Shown here: piece after piece, positions 55,352-64,000 of the stretch
Position numbering within the stretch: the stretch's first letter is position 1
Layout: each line of letters begins with the position of its first letter
Source: Aurantiacibacter poecillastricola
GTDB taxonomy: Bacteria > Pseudomonadota > Alphaproteobacteria > Sphingomonadales > Sphingomonadaceae
DNA length: 64,000 bases
Direction: 5' to 3'
NCBI RefSeq assembly: GCF_030730945.1
Contig: NZ_JAVAMS010000001.1
Location: 682,001 to 746,000, forward strand
Notes under the pieces: model-generated
Told to the model about the DNA's origin: nothing
The model's database searches: none
The model's input: the letters and a program-made list of their open reading frames with translations, nothing else
Translations under genes and position numbers: made by a program

Positions 55352-56073
55352 AGGGAAGCCACCGTGCGAAGAAGAAGGGCAATGTCGCTTTCGCGCGAAA
55401 GGCGGTGGTCGCCGCCTTTCACCAGCGTAACCTGTACATCCTCGCTTGAGAGCGCTGCAGCGAGGCGGAGCGAAGTCTCGGGCGGGACATCCGTATCGTC
55501 CTGCCCGTGCAATAGACGCACGGGCGCGGTGATCGGCACCGGGGCACCGAGCAATTTCAGACCCTCGGCATCGTGCCAGAACTTTGCATGGGTAGGCATG
55601 GGATCGTAGCCGTAGCCGCTTTCCTCATAGACCGTGATCCCGGCGCGAAGCTGGCTTTTCTGCACCGCGTCGTATCCCCAGTCGGAGAAATCGGGCGCGG
55701 AGGCGATGCCGACAAGCCCGTGCAGCCTGTCCCCAGGCGCCATGCCAACAAGCAGCATCAGCCAGCCGCCCATGGACGAGCCCACGACGATAACGCGCTT
55801 CGCCGCGACCTGCGTCTCGACCAGCGCCACCACCTCGTCGCGCCAGGCGCTGAGCGAACCGTCGGCGAAATCGCCTTCGCTCTCACCGCAGCCCGAATAG
55901 TCGAGCAACAGGCATTCGCGTCCGTTCGCTGCGCACCAGTCGAAAACCGCAGTCGCCTTTCCTCCTGCCATGTCGGACATGTAGCCCGGCAGGAAGACGA
56001 TGGCAGGGCCCTCGCCAGCATGATGGCGGAAGGCGATGCGCTTGCCCTCGATCTCGGCGAATTGCGTGGTCAT
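55348..56073 (-). CDS. Alpha/beta hydrolase
   Basis: A 241-residue serine hydrolase with the nucleophile elbow GSSMGGW near 96-102, oxyanion-side FLPGYMSD near 27-34, and the acid and base in [10 protein letters not shown] and GGDHRLSR. It is cytoplasmic and resembles ABHD10/palmitoyl-thioesterase-like small hydrolases. The reading frame is open upstream, but ATG 56073 starts the domain. It is divergent from thrS and cotranslated with the LLM protein. Confidence 0.85.
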   Translation of the reverse strand: MTTQFAEIEGKRIAFRHHAGEGPAIVFLPGYMSDMAGGKATAVFDWCAANGRECLLLDYSGCGESEGDFADGSLSAWRDEVVALVETQVAAKRVIVVGSSMGGWLMLLVGMAPGDRLHGLVGIASAPDFSDWGYDAVQKSQLRAGITVYEESGYGYDPMPTHAKFWHDAEGLKLLGAPVPITAPVRLLHGQDDTDVPPETSLRLAAALSSEDVQVTLVKGGDHRLSRESDIALLLRTVASL

Positions 56074-56099
56074 GGCACAACTATGGGCGCGAAAACGCT

Positions 56100-56121
56100 G
56101 CCTGCAAGGACGATTGCAGGC
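56100..56121. repeat. 8-base inverted repeat before thrS
   Basis: GCCTGCAA (56100-56107) and TTGCAGGC (56114-56121) are perfect complements around GGACGA. It lies in the thrS / hydrolase divergent region, 38 bases before the thrS start. It may be an RNA hairpin in the thrS leader or a regulator site. Confidence 0.3.
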
Positions 56122-56158
56122 TTGGCGGGCGCGCCCGGGCGCACTAGGTGGCTGGGGT

Positions 56159-58186
56159 ATGACCGAACTTGTCCAGATTTCCCTTCCCGATGGCTCGAAG
56201 CGCGCGATGGTACCGGGCAGCACCCCTGCCGACGTGGCCGCCGCCATCGGCCCGGGCCTTGCCAAGGCCGCGCTGGCCGCGCGCGTGAATGGCGAGGTGC
56301 GCGACCTCAACCGCCCCTTCGATTGCGACAGCGACCTCGAACTCATCACCTCGCGCGACGAGGCGGATGCGCTTGAACTCGTCCGCCACGATTATGCGCA
56401 TGTGCTGGCCGAAGCGGTGCAATCGCTGTGGCCCGGCACGCAGATCACCTTCGGCCCGGCGACGGATGACGGTTTTTACTACGACGTGAAGGCGCCCGAC
56501 AATCGCGATCCGTTCAGCATGGACGACCTGCCGCAGATCGAGGAGCGGATGCGCGAGATCATCAAGGCCGACAAGCCGCTGGTGCGCGAGATCTGGACGC
56601 GGGAGCAGCTGATCGAGCGCTGGCAGGCCGAGGGCGAGACCTTCAAGGCCGAATGGGCCAAGGAACTGCCCGAGGACGAGGAGCTGACCGTCTACTGGTC
56701 GGGCGAACCGAACTCCGACAACAGCTGGCTCGACATGTGCCGCGGGCCGCACCTTGCTTCCACCGGCAAGCTCGATCCGCAGGCCTTCAAGCTGATGCGC
56801 GTGGCGGGCGCCTACTGGCGCGGCGACCAGAAGAACGCGCAGCTCACGCGCATTTACGGCACCGGCTGGCTGAACAAGAAGCAGCTTCAGGCGCATCTCA
56901 CCCGGCTGGAGGAAGCCGCCAAGCGCGACCACCGCAAGCTGGGCCGCGAGATGGACCTGTTCCACCTGCAGGAAGAGGCGCACGGCTCCGTCTTCTGGCA
57001 TCCCAAGGGCTATCGCATCTGGCGCGAGCTGGAGAGCTACATGCGCCGCAAGATGGACGGTGCGGGCTACCGCGAGATTAAGACCCCGCAGCTGATGGAC
57101 GTGCGCCAGTGGGAGCAGTCCGGCCACTGGGGCAAATACGCCGAGAACATGTTCGCCGTGCCCGACATCGTGCCCGACGTGGAAGCCGAGGAAGGCGCCG
57201 CCGCGCCCAGGGTGGCGAGCGATGCCGACTGGATGGCGATCAAGCCGATGAACTGCCCAGCACACGTGCTGGTCTTCAAGCAGGGCATAACCTCCTATCG
57301 CGACCTGCCGATCCGGCTGGGCGAGATGGGCTGCTGCCACCGCAACGAACCGCACGGCGCGCTGCACGGCCTGATGCGCGTGCGCCAGTTCACGCAGGAT
57401 GACGCGCATATCTTCTGCACGGAAGCCCAGGTGGTCGAGGAAGTGCGCGCCTTCTGCAAGCTGGCCGATAGCGTCTACCGGGACTTCGGCTTCACCTATC
57501 ACGTGAAGCTGGCGCTGCGTCCGGAGAAGCGTTTCGGCAGCGATGCCGACTGGGACAAGGCCGAGCAGGAACTGCGCGACGCCGTGGCCGAGGCCGGCAT
57601 GATGAACGACGAATATGGCTGGGAAGAGCTACCGGGCGAAGGCGCCTTCTACGCGCCCAAGCTGGAATGGCACCTCACCGATGCCATCGGGCGGACCTGG
57701 CAAGTCGGCACGATCCAGGGCGACCGCGTGCTGCCCGAACGGCTGGATGCAAGCTATGTCGGCGAAGATGGCGAGAGGCACCGCCCCGTCATGCTGCACC
57801 GTGCGATCTTCGGCTCCTACGAGCGGTTCATCGGCATCCTGATCGAACACTTTGCGGGCCGCCTGCCGGTTTGGCTCGCGCCAGTTCAGGCAGTGGTGGC
57901 TACCATCGTGTCCGACGCCGACGGCTATGCGGGCGCGGCGATGGCGAAACTGCAGGCCGCAGGCATCCGCGTGGAAAGCGACCTTCGCAACGAGAAGATC
58001 AATTACAAGGTGCGCGAACATTCGCTGGCCAAGGTTCCGCACATGCTGGTGGTGGGCAAGCGCGAGGCGGAGGAAGGCACTGTCGCGATGCGCACGCTGG
58101 GCGAGAAGGAGCAGAAGGTCCTTCCCCTGGACGAGGCCATCGCCATGATCCGGGCCGAGGCGACTCCGCCCGACCTGCGCGACTAA
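56159..58186 (+). CDS. thrS: Threonine-tRNA ligase
   Basis: 675 residues, somewhat longer than the usual 640. It charges tRNA-Thr. An N-terminal TGS domain (1 to about 65) is followed by the editing domain with [10 protein letters not shown] (HxxxH site) and CRGPH, then the class II catalytic core with MNCPAHV (zinc Cys), [14 protein letters not shown] and the [13 protein letters not shown] motif 3, and an anticodon-binding domain. Extra length is a Glu/Ala-rich insert near 340-355 ([10 protein letters not shown]). The TauE/SafE gene starts three bases later. Confidence 0.96.
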   Translation: MTELVQISLPDGSKRAMVPGSTPADVAAAIGPGLAKAALAARVNGEVRDLNRPFDCDSDLELITSRDEADALELVRHDYAHVLAEAVQSLWPGTQITFGPATDDGFYYDVKAPDNRDPFSMDDLPQIEERMREIIKADKPLVREIWTREQLIERWQAEGETFKAEWAKELPEDEELTVYWSGEPNSDNSWLDMCRGPHLASTGKLDPQAFKLMRVAGAYWRGDQKNAQLTRIYGTGWLNKKQLQAHLTRLEEAAKRDHRKLGREMDLFHLQEEAHGSVFWHPKGYRIWRELESYMRRKMDGAGYREIKTPQLMDVRQWEQSGHWGKYAENMFAVPDIVPDVEAEEGAAAPRVASDADWMAIKPMNCPAHVLVFKQGITSYRDLPIRLGEMGCCHRNEPHGALHGLMRVRQFTQDDAHIFCTEAQVVEEVRAFCKLADSVYRDFGFTYHVKLALRPEKRFGSDADWDKAEQELRDAVAEAGMMNDEYGWEELPGEGAFYAPKLEWHLTDAIGRTWQVGTIQGDRVLPERLDASYVGEDGERHRPVMLHRAIFGSYERFIGILIEHFAGRLPVWLAPVQAVVATIVSDADGYAGAAMAKLQAAGIRVESDLRNEKINYKVREHSLAKVPHMLVVGKREAEEGTVAMRTLGEKEQKVLPLDEAIAMIRAEATPPDLRD

Positions 58187-58189
58187 CCG

Positions 58190-58933
58190 TTGGAATTCCT
58201 CGCCGGTTTCGATGCGCTGCAAATCGCGGTCGCGGCCATCGCCACACTGGGCGCGGCTTTCATTCGCGGTCTGACGGGCTTCGGCTTCGGCATATTGTTG
58301 GTGCCGATCCTGGCTCTGGCTATCACGCCGGTGCAGGCGGTGCTGGCGCTTAATATCATGGCCGGGCTGCTGGCATTGACCGAGGTCCGCTATGTGCTGC
58401 GCGAGGCGGAGCGATCCGCGCTCACGATCGGCATGCTCGTACTGCTCGCCACCGCGCCGGGGCTGGCGCTGCTCGATGCGACGCCGCCAGACCTTGCCCG
58501 CTTGCTGATCGCGCTGGTGGCGCTGTCGGCTTTCGTCGCCGTGCTTCTGCCGCGCCGCTCGGCGAATGTGCCGGGGCCGCTTACCACGGGCCTGACCGGC
58601 CTTTCCGCCGGGCTGCTCACCGGCTTTGCCGCCATGCCGGGGCCTCCGGTCGTGCCCTATTATGTCGGTCGCGACATTCCTCGCACGACCGCCAAGGCCT
58701 CGATGATCGGCATTTTCGGCATCGCCGCGATGGCGGGCGTGGGCTCGGGAGCGGCAATCGGCGTGCTCGAATGGCGGATCGTCATCCTCGGCCTGGCGCT
58801 GTTCCCCCTGGTGCTGCTGGGCAACTGGCTCGGCAGCCTCGCTTTCGGCAAGGTCGAAGACCGGACCTGGCGCATCTTCGTGGGCACCGTGCTGGCGGCC
58901 GCCGCGGTTGCCGCGCTGGTCAAGCTGGCCTGA
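58190..58933 (+). CDS. TauE/SafE family sulfite exporter-like permease
   Basis: 247 residues with seven or eight hydrophobic helices and the TauE/SafE pattern IRGLTGFGFGILLVPIL near 25-41 and a repeated GFAAMPGPPVVPYY near 145. Family members export sulfite, sulfoacetate or related anions, or transport other organic anions. TTG start, three bases after thrS. The sulfate-activation genes lie downstream on the opposite strand, but the link is only proximity. Confidence 0.8.
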   Translation: MEFLAGFDALQIAVAAIATLGAAFIRGLTGFGFGILLVPILALAITPVQAVLALNIMAGLLALTEVRYVLREAERSALTIGMLVLLATAPGLALLDATPPDLARLLIALVALSAFVAVLLPRRSANVPGPLTTGLTGLSAGLLTGFAAMPGPPVVPYYVGRDIPRTTAKASMIGIFGIAAMAGVGSGAAIGVLEWRIVILGLALFPLVLLGNWLGSLAFGKVEDRTWRIFVGTVLAAAAVAALVKLA

Positions 58934-58934
58934 C

Positions 58935-59963
58935 CTACTGGTCGAGCGCGCCCGGCAGCTTGCCCACCTTCTGCGCGCCATCGATGGTGGTGATGACGAT
59001 ATCGTTGCCATCCACGACGACGACAACGTCCTCCAGTCCAATCACCGAGACCCGCGGCCCGTCGCTGTCGACATAGACGTTGCGGCAATCGACGAGGTCT
59101 CCGCGGCCGCGCACGACATTGCCGTCCCCGTCCCGCTCCTGTTCGTCGAGCAGCGCTTTCCAGTTGCCGATGTCGGACCAGCCCATGTCGGCGAGGACGG
59201 TAGCGGCAGACTGCGTGTTCTCCATTACCGCATAGTCGATGGAGTCGCCGTCGATCCGGCAGAAAGGTTCGGCGGCGGGGTGGAAGCTGTCGCCCTCCTC
59301 CCTTCCCTCGGCCACTGCCTTTGTGACGAGCTCGGCCATGTCGGGGCGGAACTTGCGCAGCTCGTCAAGATAGACGCCCGCCCGGAAGACGAAGATGCCT
59401 CCGTTCCAGCTGAAATTCCCGTCATCGAGGAATTGCTTTGCGCGCTCGAGATCGGGTTTCTCCACGAAGCGGCGGATGGCGTGGCCGGGTGAAATTTCGT
59501 CTCCGCGCTCGATATAGCCGAAACCTGTTTCCGGACCGGTGGGACGGATTCCGATGGCCACGAGATAATCGCGCCGTGCGAGCTCTGCGGCATCGGCTAC
59601 GGTTTCGCAAAACGCCGCGCCATCGCGGATATGGTGGTCGCTGGGGCAGACGAGCATGATGGCATCGGAAGGGAGGCGCGCGGCGGCAAGCGCGATGGCC
59701 GGCGCGGTGTTGCGGCCTTCGGGCTCTACGATCATCACCCCGTCATCGGGCAGGCTCTCGCGGATGTGTTCGCCATGCGCGGCGCCGGCCACCACGATGG
59801 GAGAGGCGAACATGGCGGGATCGCTGCAGCGGGCCAGCGTCTGGCTGAAGAGCGTCGTGTTCCCCAGCAGCGGCAGGAACGGCTTGGGCCTGGCCTTGCG
59901 GCTGCGGGGCCACAGGCGCGTGCCGCTGCCGCCGCACATGATTACAGGGACGATCTTGCTCAT
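58935..59963 (-). CDS. Mannose-1-phosphate guanylyltransferase
   Basis: A 342-residue enzyme that makes GDP-mannose from mannose 1-phosphate and GTP. The nucleotide loop GGSGTRLWPRSR (11-22), PKPFLPL (26-32) and FVEKP near 172 are characteristic. It is the short form without the C-terminal isomerase domain of fused ManC/AlgA proteins. It is the last gene of the minus-strand series and is 61 bases after galE, so it likely feeds exopolysaccharide or LPS synthesis. It ends one base from the convergent TauE gene. Confidence 0.92.
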   Translation of the reverse strand: MSKIVPVIMCGGSGTRLWPRSRKARPKPFLPLLGNTTLFSQTLARCSDPAMFASPIVVAGAAHGEHIRESLPDDGVMIVEPEGRNTAPAIALAAARLPSDAIMLVCPSDHHIRDGAAFCETVADAAELARRDYLVAIGIRPTGPETGFGYIERGDEISPGHAIRRFVEKPDLERAKQFLDDGNFSWNGGIFVFRAGVYLDELRKFRPDMAELVTKAVAEGREEGDSFHPAAEPFCRIDGDSIDYAVMENTQSAATVLADMGWSDIGNWKALLDEQERDGDGNVVRGRGDLVDCRNVYVDSDGPRVSVIGLEDVVVVVDGNDIVITTIDGAQKVGKLPGALDQ

Positions 59964-60024
59964 GCATCAACTCCATCGCGTCGAGGCGCAGCCGGAATCC
60001 ACATGGACCGCCTCGCGGCCGCTC

Positions 60025-61044
60025 CTAGTCGTCTTGCCCCTTGGTCTGCAATCGTGAAAGCTGACGTTCCCAGGCCAGCGCGTGGCCGACGATCACATCG
60101 AGGTCGGCGTAGCGCGGCTGCCAGGGAAGCAGGGCCTTGATCCGCGCCGGATCGGACACAAGCGCGGGCGGATCCCCTGCCCGCCGGGGTTCCAGCCGCC
60201 GCGTGATGCTGCCCCCGGTCGCCCGATCGACCGCATCCAGCACCTCCAGCACGGAAAAGCCCCTGCCATAGCCGCAATTCATGGTGAGGGAGCGCGCAGG
60301 CTCTGCGATCAGCGCTTCCAGTGCCAGCACATGCGCGTCGGCAAGGTCGCTCACGTGGATATAGTCGCGCACACCGGTGCCATCGGGTGTGTCGTAGTCG
60401 GTGCCGAACACTGCGACCGCCTCGCGCTTGCCGAGCGCCGCTTCGACGGCGACCTTGATGAGGTGGGTCGCTCCTGCCGTCGATTGACCGCTGCGCCCCT
60501 CGGGGTCCGCGCCGGCGACGTTGAAATAGCGCAGCGCGCAATAGTTGAGGTCATGTGCTACAGCGGCATCTGCCAGCATCTGTTCGGTCATCAGCTTCGA
60601 CCAGCCGTACGGATTGATCGGCTGTTTCGGCACGTCCTCGCTCACCGGCGAACTCTCGGGAATGCCATAGGTCGCTGCTGTTGAGGAGAAGATGACATGC
60701 GGTACACCCGCGGCGACGGCCGCCTCGATCAGGGTACGGCTCTTCGCGGTATTGTTGTGGTAGTATTTGAGCGGGTTCTCCACGCTCTCGGGCACGACCA
60801 CGGAGCCGGCGAAATGCATGATCGCGCGCGTGCCCTGCTCGGCGAAGATCCGGGCGAGCAATTCCTTATCCGCGATGTCGCCCTCGTAGAAGGGAACGGA
60901 CTCGGGAACGGCAAAGGCGAAGCCGGTCGAGAGATTGTCGATGACTGCCACGGGCCACCCGGCGTCGCGCAGGGCGAGCACCGCATGGCTGCCGATATAA
61001 CCGGCACCGCCGGTCACCAGGACAGGCACACCTTTGTCACTCAT
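60025..61044 (-). CDS. galE: UDP-glucose 4-epimerase
   Basis: 339 residues of the extended SDR family. TGGAGYIGSH (11-20) binds NAD, FSSTAATYG near 127 holds the catalytic Ser/Thr, and YGWSK near 158 supplies the Tyr and Lys; RYFNVAGADP and RDYIHVSDLA are galE hallmarks. The enzyme interconverts UDP-glucose and UDP-galactose. It stands between manC and cysQ on the same strand. Confidence 0.95.
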   Translation of the reverse strand: MSDKGVPVLVTGGAGYIGSHAVLALRDAGWPVAVIDNLSTGFAFAVPESVPFYEGDIADKELLARIFAEQGTRAIMHFAGSVVVPESVENPLKYYHNNTAKSRTLIEAAVAAGVPHVIFSSTAATYGIPESSPVSEDVPKQPINPYGWSKLMTEQMLADAAVAHDLNYCALRYFNVAGADPEGRSGQSTAGATHLIKVAVEAALGKREAVAVFGTDYDTPDGTGVRDYIHVSDLADAHVLALEALIAEPARSLTMNCGYGRGFSVLEVLDAVDRATGGSITRRLEPRRAGDPPALVSDPARIKALLPWQPRYADLDVIVGHALAWERQLSRLQTKGQDD

Positions 61045-61113
61045 TTCAGCAGCTTCCCTTCGGCGGAATCATCACTCGGGAAGCCCATGAGCGACAAGGA
61101 TGAACAATTCCAG

Positions 61114-61851
61114 CTAGGCAGCGGCGAGATGTTTCACCTCGGACAGCACGCGCTCGGCCCATTCGGGACGGCAAATCAACAGGTCGGGCAGGTAGGTATC
61201 TCGCTGGTTATAGGCGAGGGGCGAACCATCGATCCGGGAGCAGTGCAGGCCGTGCGCCGCGGCTACGGCGGCGGGAGCGCAGCTGTCCCATTCGTACTGG
61301 CCGCCCGAATGCAGGTAGATTTCCGCCTCGCCGCGCACGATCGCCATAGCCTTGGCCCCTGCGCTTCCCATCGGCACCAGCTCGCCGCCGATCGCTTCAG
61401 CGACGGCCACGGCCTCCGCTGCGGGGCGGGTGCGGCTGACGACAAGGCGGGGCTTTTCCGCCGCCTCGGGCAGCGCGGTCGGCTGGTCGGTGCGCAGGAC
61501 CTGGTCGAGGCCGGGAAGCGCCACGGCGCCAACCTTCGGCTCTCCGCCTATCGCCAGGCCGACATGCACCGCCCAGTCCGAACGCTCCTCGCCATACTCG
61601 CGCGTACCGTCGACCGGGTCGACGATCCAGACGCGCTCCTTCGACAGGCGTTCCTCGGTGTCCTTGCTTTCTTCCGAGAGCAGCCCGTCCTCTGGGCGTT
61701 GCTGGCGCAGCGCGTGGACGAGGAACTGGTTCGCCGTCTCGTCCCCCGCCTTGCCGAGCGCCTTGCCTTCGAACATGCCCGAGGCGCGGACCTCGATCAG
61801 AATGCGTCCGGCAATATGCGCGAGGTGGGCGGCGAGTTCGGCGTCGGTCAT
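61114..61851 (-). CDS. cysQ: 3'(2'),5'-bisphosphate nucleotidase
   Basis: A 245-residue inositol-monophosphatase-fold phosphatase. EESKD near 60, DPVDGTREY near 78 and WDSCAPAAV near 198 give the metal-binding DPxDGT and WD motifs. It removes the 3'-phosphate of PAP, which is produced when PAPS is used. Position 9 bases after cysNC and on its strand fits that role in sulfate assimilation. Confidence 0.93.
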   Translation of the reverse strand: MTDAELAAHLAHIAGRILIEVRASGMFEGKALGKAGDETANQFLVHALRQQRPEDGLLSEESKDTEERLSKERVWIVDPVDGTREYGEERSDWAVHVGLAIGGEPKVGAVALPGLDQVLRTDQPTALPEAAEKPRLVVSRTRPAAEAVAVAEAIGGELVPMGSAGAKAMAIVRGEAEIYLHSGGQYEWDSCAPAAVAAAHGLHCSRIDGSPLAYNQRDTYLPDLLICRPEWAERVLSEVKHLAAA

Positions 61852-61860
61852 CGATGCTCC

Positions 61861-63783
61861 TTACTTGAGCGGCAGGATCTGCTGGATGATATGATCGGCG
61901 GCTTCTTCCGGCGTCATTTCTACCGTGTTCACGGTGATTTCCGGGTCCTGCGGCGGCTCGTAGGGGCTGTCGATACCGGTGAAGTTCTTCAGCTTGCCTT
62001 CGCGCGCCTTCTTGTAGAGACCCTTCACGTCGCGCGCCTCCGCCACTTCCAGCGGGGTGTCGACGAAGATCTCGATGAATTCGTGATCCTCCAGCATGTC
62101 GCGCACCATCTGCCGCTCAGCACGGAAGGGGCTGATAAAGGCGGTGAGCACGATCAGCCCCGCATCCGTCATCAGCCGGGCGACCTCGCCCACGCGGCGG
62201 ATATTCTCGATACGGTCGGCCTCGGTAAAGCCCAGGTCCTTGTTGAGGCCGTGACGGACATTGTCGCCGTCGAGGAGGAAGGTGTGGCGGTTCATCAACG
62301 CCAGCTTCTTCTCCACCTCGTTCGCGATGGTCGACTTGCCCGAGCCCGAGAGGCCAGTGAACCACAGCACGCGCGGCGTCTGGTTCTTCATCTCGGCATG
62401 GTGGCGGCGAGAAATGTCGGTGGCCTGCCAGTGTACATTCTGGCTGCGGCGGAGGCTGAAATTCAGCATGCCCGCGGCCACGGTTGCATTGGTGATCTTG
62501 TCGATCAGCACGAAACCGCCCAGCGTGCGGTTGTCCTCGTACGGCTCGAACACGATGGGCCGGTCCGTGTAGACCTCGGCGACGCCGATGTCGTTCAGCG
62601 ACAGGGTCTTGGCGGCCAGTTCTTCCATCGTGTTGACGTCGACGCGGTACTTGGGCTGCTGCACCGTGGCGGACACGGTCTGCGTGCCGAGCTTCAGCCA
62701 GTAGCCGCGACCGACATGCATGTCCTCGTCGTTGAGCCACACGAGTGTCGATTCGAACTGGTCGGCGGTTTCGGGCGGATTGCCGGCAACGCAGATGACG
62801 TCGCCGCGCGAGCAGTCGATCTCGTCTTCGAGAGTTATCGTGACGGACTGGCCCGCCATCGCCTCTTCAAGGTCGCCGTCGTAGGTGACGATGCTCTTCA
62901 CCGGACTGGTCTTGCCCGAGGGAAGCACGCGAATGGCATCGCCCGGCTTGACGCTGCCAGTGGCGATCAATCCCGAAAAGCCCCGGAAATCGAGGTTCGG
63001 GCGGTTCACCCACTGCACCGGCATGCGGAACGGACGGTCCGCCGCGACGCTGGAGAGCACCTCGACGCTCTCGAGATGCTCGATCAGGCTGGGGCCATCG
63101 TACCACGGCGTGTTCTCGCTGGGTGCAACGGTGATGTTGTCGCCCTTGAAGCCGCTGATGGGCAGCGCGGTAAAGCTCTCGATCCCGATTTCCTCGGCGA
63201 AGCTCGCATAGTCGGCGACGATTTTGTCGAAAGTGGCCTGATCGTAATCGACGAGGTCCATCTTGTTCACTGCCAGAACGATGTTCTTGATGCCGATGAG
63301 ATGGCAAAGATAGGAATGGCGGCGGGTCTGCACCAGCACGCCCTTGCGCGCATCGACCAGGATCACCGCGAGGTCGGCGGTCGAGGCGCCGGTCACCATG
63401 TTGCGGGTATACTGCTCGTGACCGGGGCAGTCCGCGACGATGAACTTGCGCTTCTCGGTATTGAAGAAGCGGTAGGCGACATCGATGGTGATGCCCTGTT
63501 CGCGTTCCGCGGCAAGGCCGTCCACCAGCAGCGCGAAGTCGATCTCCTGCCCCTGCGTACCCACGCGCTTGCTGTCGTTGCTGAGGGCTTCGAGCTGGTC
63601 CTCGAAGATCATCTTGCTGTCGTACAGCAGGCGCCCGATCAGCGTGCTCTTGCCATCATCCACGCTGCCGCAGGTGATGAAGCGCAGCATGGTCTTGTGC
63701 TGGTGCGTTTCGAGATAGGCGTCGATATCCTCGGCGATGAGGGCATCGGTCCTGTAGATGGCGTCGGGCTTTTGTTCGGTCAT
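61861..63783 (-). CDS. cysNC: Bifunctional sulfate adenylyltransferase subunit 1 / APS kinase
   Basis: 640 residues. The N-terminal CysN GTPase domain has GSVDDGKST (about 38-46), [11 protein letters not shown] near 116 and NKMD near 171; two beta-barrel domains follow to about 440. The C-terminal CysC kinase domain has a P-loop GLSGSGKST near 460 and [10 protein letters not shown]. Together with CysD it forms the ATP sulfurylase and then phosphorylates APS to PAPS. The ATG overlaps the cysD stop (TGATG). Confidence 0.96.
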   Translation of the reverse strand: MTEQKPDAIYRTDALIAEDIDAYLETHQHKTMLRFITCGSVDDGKSTLIGRLLYDSKMIFEDQLEALSNDSKRVGTQGQEIDFALLVDGLAAEREQGITIDVAYRFFNTEKRKFIVADCPGHEQYTRNMVTGASTADLAVILVDARKGVLVQTRRHSYLCHLIGIKNIVLAVNKMDLVDYDQATFDKIVADYASFAEEIGIESFTALPISGFKGDNITVAPSENTPWYDGPSLIEHLESVEVLSSVAADRPFRMPVQWVNRPNLDFRGFSGLIATGSVKPGDAIRVLPSGKTSPVKSIVTYDGDLEEAMAGQSVTITLEDEIDCSRGDVICVAGNPPETADQFESTLVWLNDEDMHVGRGYWLKLGTQTVSATVQQPKYRVDVNTMEELAAKTLSLNDIGVAEVYTDRPIVFEPYEDNRTLGGFVLIDKITNATVAAGMLNFSLRRSQNVHWQATDISRRHHAEMKNQTPRVLWFTGLSGSGKSTIANEVEKKLALMNRHTFLLDGDNVRHGLNKDLGFTEADRIENIRRVGEVARLMTDAGLIVLTAFISPFRAERQMVRDMLEDHEFIEIFVDTPLEVAEARDVKGLYKKAREGKLKNFTGIDSPYEPPQDPEITVNTVEMTPEEAADHIIQQILPLK

Positions 63784-64000
63784 CAGAAATAGCCCTCCTG
63801 CTTCTTCTTCTCCATGCCGGCACCGCCTGAGTCCTTGTCGATCACGCGGCCCTGCCTTTCGCTGGTGGTGGTGAGCAGGGTCTCCTGGATCACTTCGGAC
63901 AGCGTCGCCGCCTCGCTTTCCACGGCGCCCGTCAGCGGGAAGCAGCCGAGCGTGCGGAAGCGCACGGAGCGGGTGGTGATTTCGGGAAGCTCGCCCAGCA
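63783..64000 (-). CDS. cysD: Sulfate adenylyltransferase subunit 2, C-terminal fragment
   Basis: Only the last 72 codons lie in the window; the gene continues past 64000. The readable part has [14 protein letters not shown], typical of the CysD C-terminal region, and ends in KKQEGYF, the standard CysD C-terminus. CysD is the ATP-sulfurylase catalytic subunit (PAPS-reductase-like fold) driven by the CysN GTPase. Its stop overlaps the cysNC start, so the subunits are cotranslated. Confidence 0.9.
   Translation of the reverse strand, partial: LGELPEITTRSVRFRTLGCFPLTGAVESEAATLSEVIQETLLTTTSERQGRVIDKDSGGAGMEKKKQEGYF

Noticed and set aside
60697..63792. 1031-codon open frame antisense to cysNC, cysQ and galE
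   Set aside because: It covers three genes with clear catalytic motifs on the other strand and has no recognisable motif of its own.
1..64000. Mobile elements, prophage, CRISPR
   Set aside because: No transposase, integrase or repeat-spacer pattern was seen, and the tRNA-Leu gene has no visible integrase or duplicated 3' end nearby.

Overview
The window reads as a GC-rich alphaproteobacterial chromosome segment, most likely from Sphingomonadales and probably Erythrobacteraceae. This is inferred from the protein families (1.58-kaa NAD-glutamate dehydrogenase, IHF-beta, Zur-type Fur protein, lipid-uptake and TonB-receptor repertoire), from the heavy use of ATGA/GTGA stop-start overlaps, and from CtrA-type TTAA-N7-TTAA boxes. 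No insertion sequence, prophage, CRISPR array or rRNA operon was seen. One tRNA gene, tRNA-Leu(UAA), is present.

Layout. 1-4094: an untranslated region carrying two CtrA-like boxes, then four plus-strand genes of Tad/Flp pilus type (a VWA-containing TadG-like protein, two TadE-like pseudopilins, a small secreted or anchored protein). 4099-8037: an M20 amidohydrolase, a lipid kinase overlapping a protein that resembles Tam41 phosphatidate cytidylyltransferase, and a DUF2141 protein. 8206-16652: housekeeping genes rpe, a heparinase II/III family protein, purH, a 34-residue membrane peptide coupled to an exported MsrA, a Zur-like regulator, dxs and a membrane-anchored hydrolase. 16649-22818: NnrU family protein; a minus-strand operon of a POT peptide transporter plus two exported amidohydrolases, the second lacking the metal-binding HxH; a small GntR regulator; ihfB.

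22924-39416 is the accessory part: a TonB-dependent receptor, a CmcJ/NvfI-type oxygenase homologue, and two operons that converge on each other. The left one (26767-33821, plus) encodes two beta-lactamase-fold esterases, a CMD-family protein, two SnoaL-like proteins, two SDRs, a phytoene-desaturase-like FAD enzyme and a coupled 70-residue protein. The right one (39416-35164, minus) encodes a GMC oxidoreductase, two metallo-beta-lactamase hydrolases and a 3-hydroxyisobutyrate-dehydrogenase-like enzyme. Both outer promoters carry the same palindrome CTAACG-NN-CGTTAG at the same distance (28 nt) from a TTGC -35-like element, so the two arms look like one regulon and one undefined catabolic pathway for an ester- or lactone-containing compound.

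39524-48226: tRNA-Leu, a double-PilZ protein, a surface-glycan trio (UDP-galactopyranose-mutase-like enzyme, GtrA, GT-C-like membrane protein), Tat-exported MsrB, an ABC-2 exporter and queG. 48210-58933: ferredoxin-reductase-like flavoprotein, NAD-GDH, a luciferase-like monooxygenase coupled to a hydrolase, thrS and a TauE/SafE permease. 58935-64000: a minus-strand series of nucleotide-sugar genes (manC, galE) downstream of sulfate-activation genes (cysQ, cysNC, cysD cut by the window edge).
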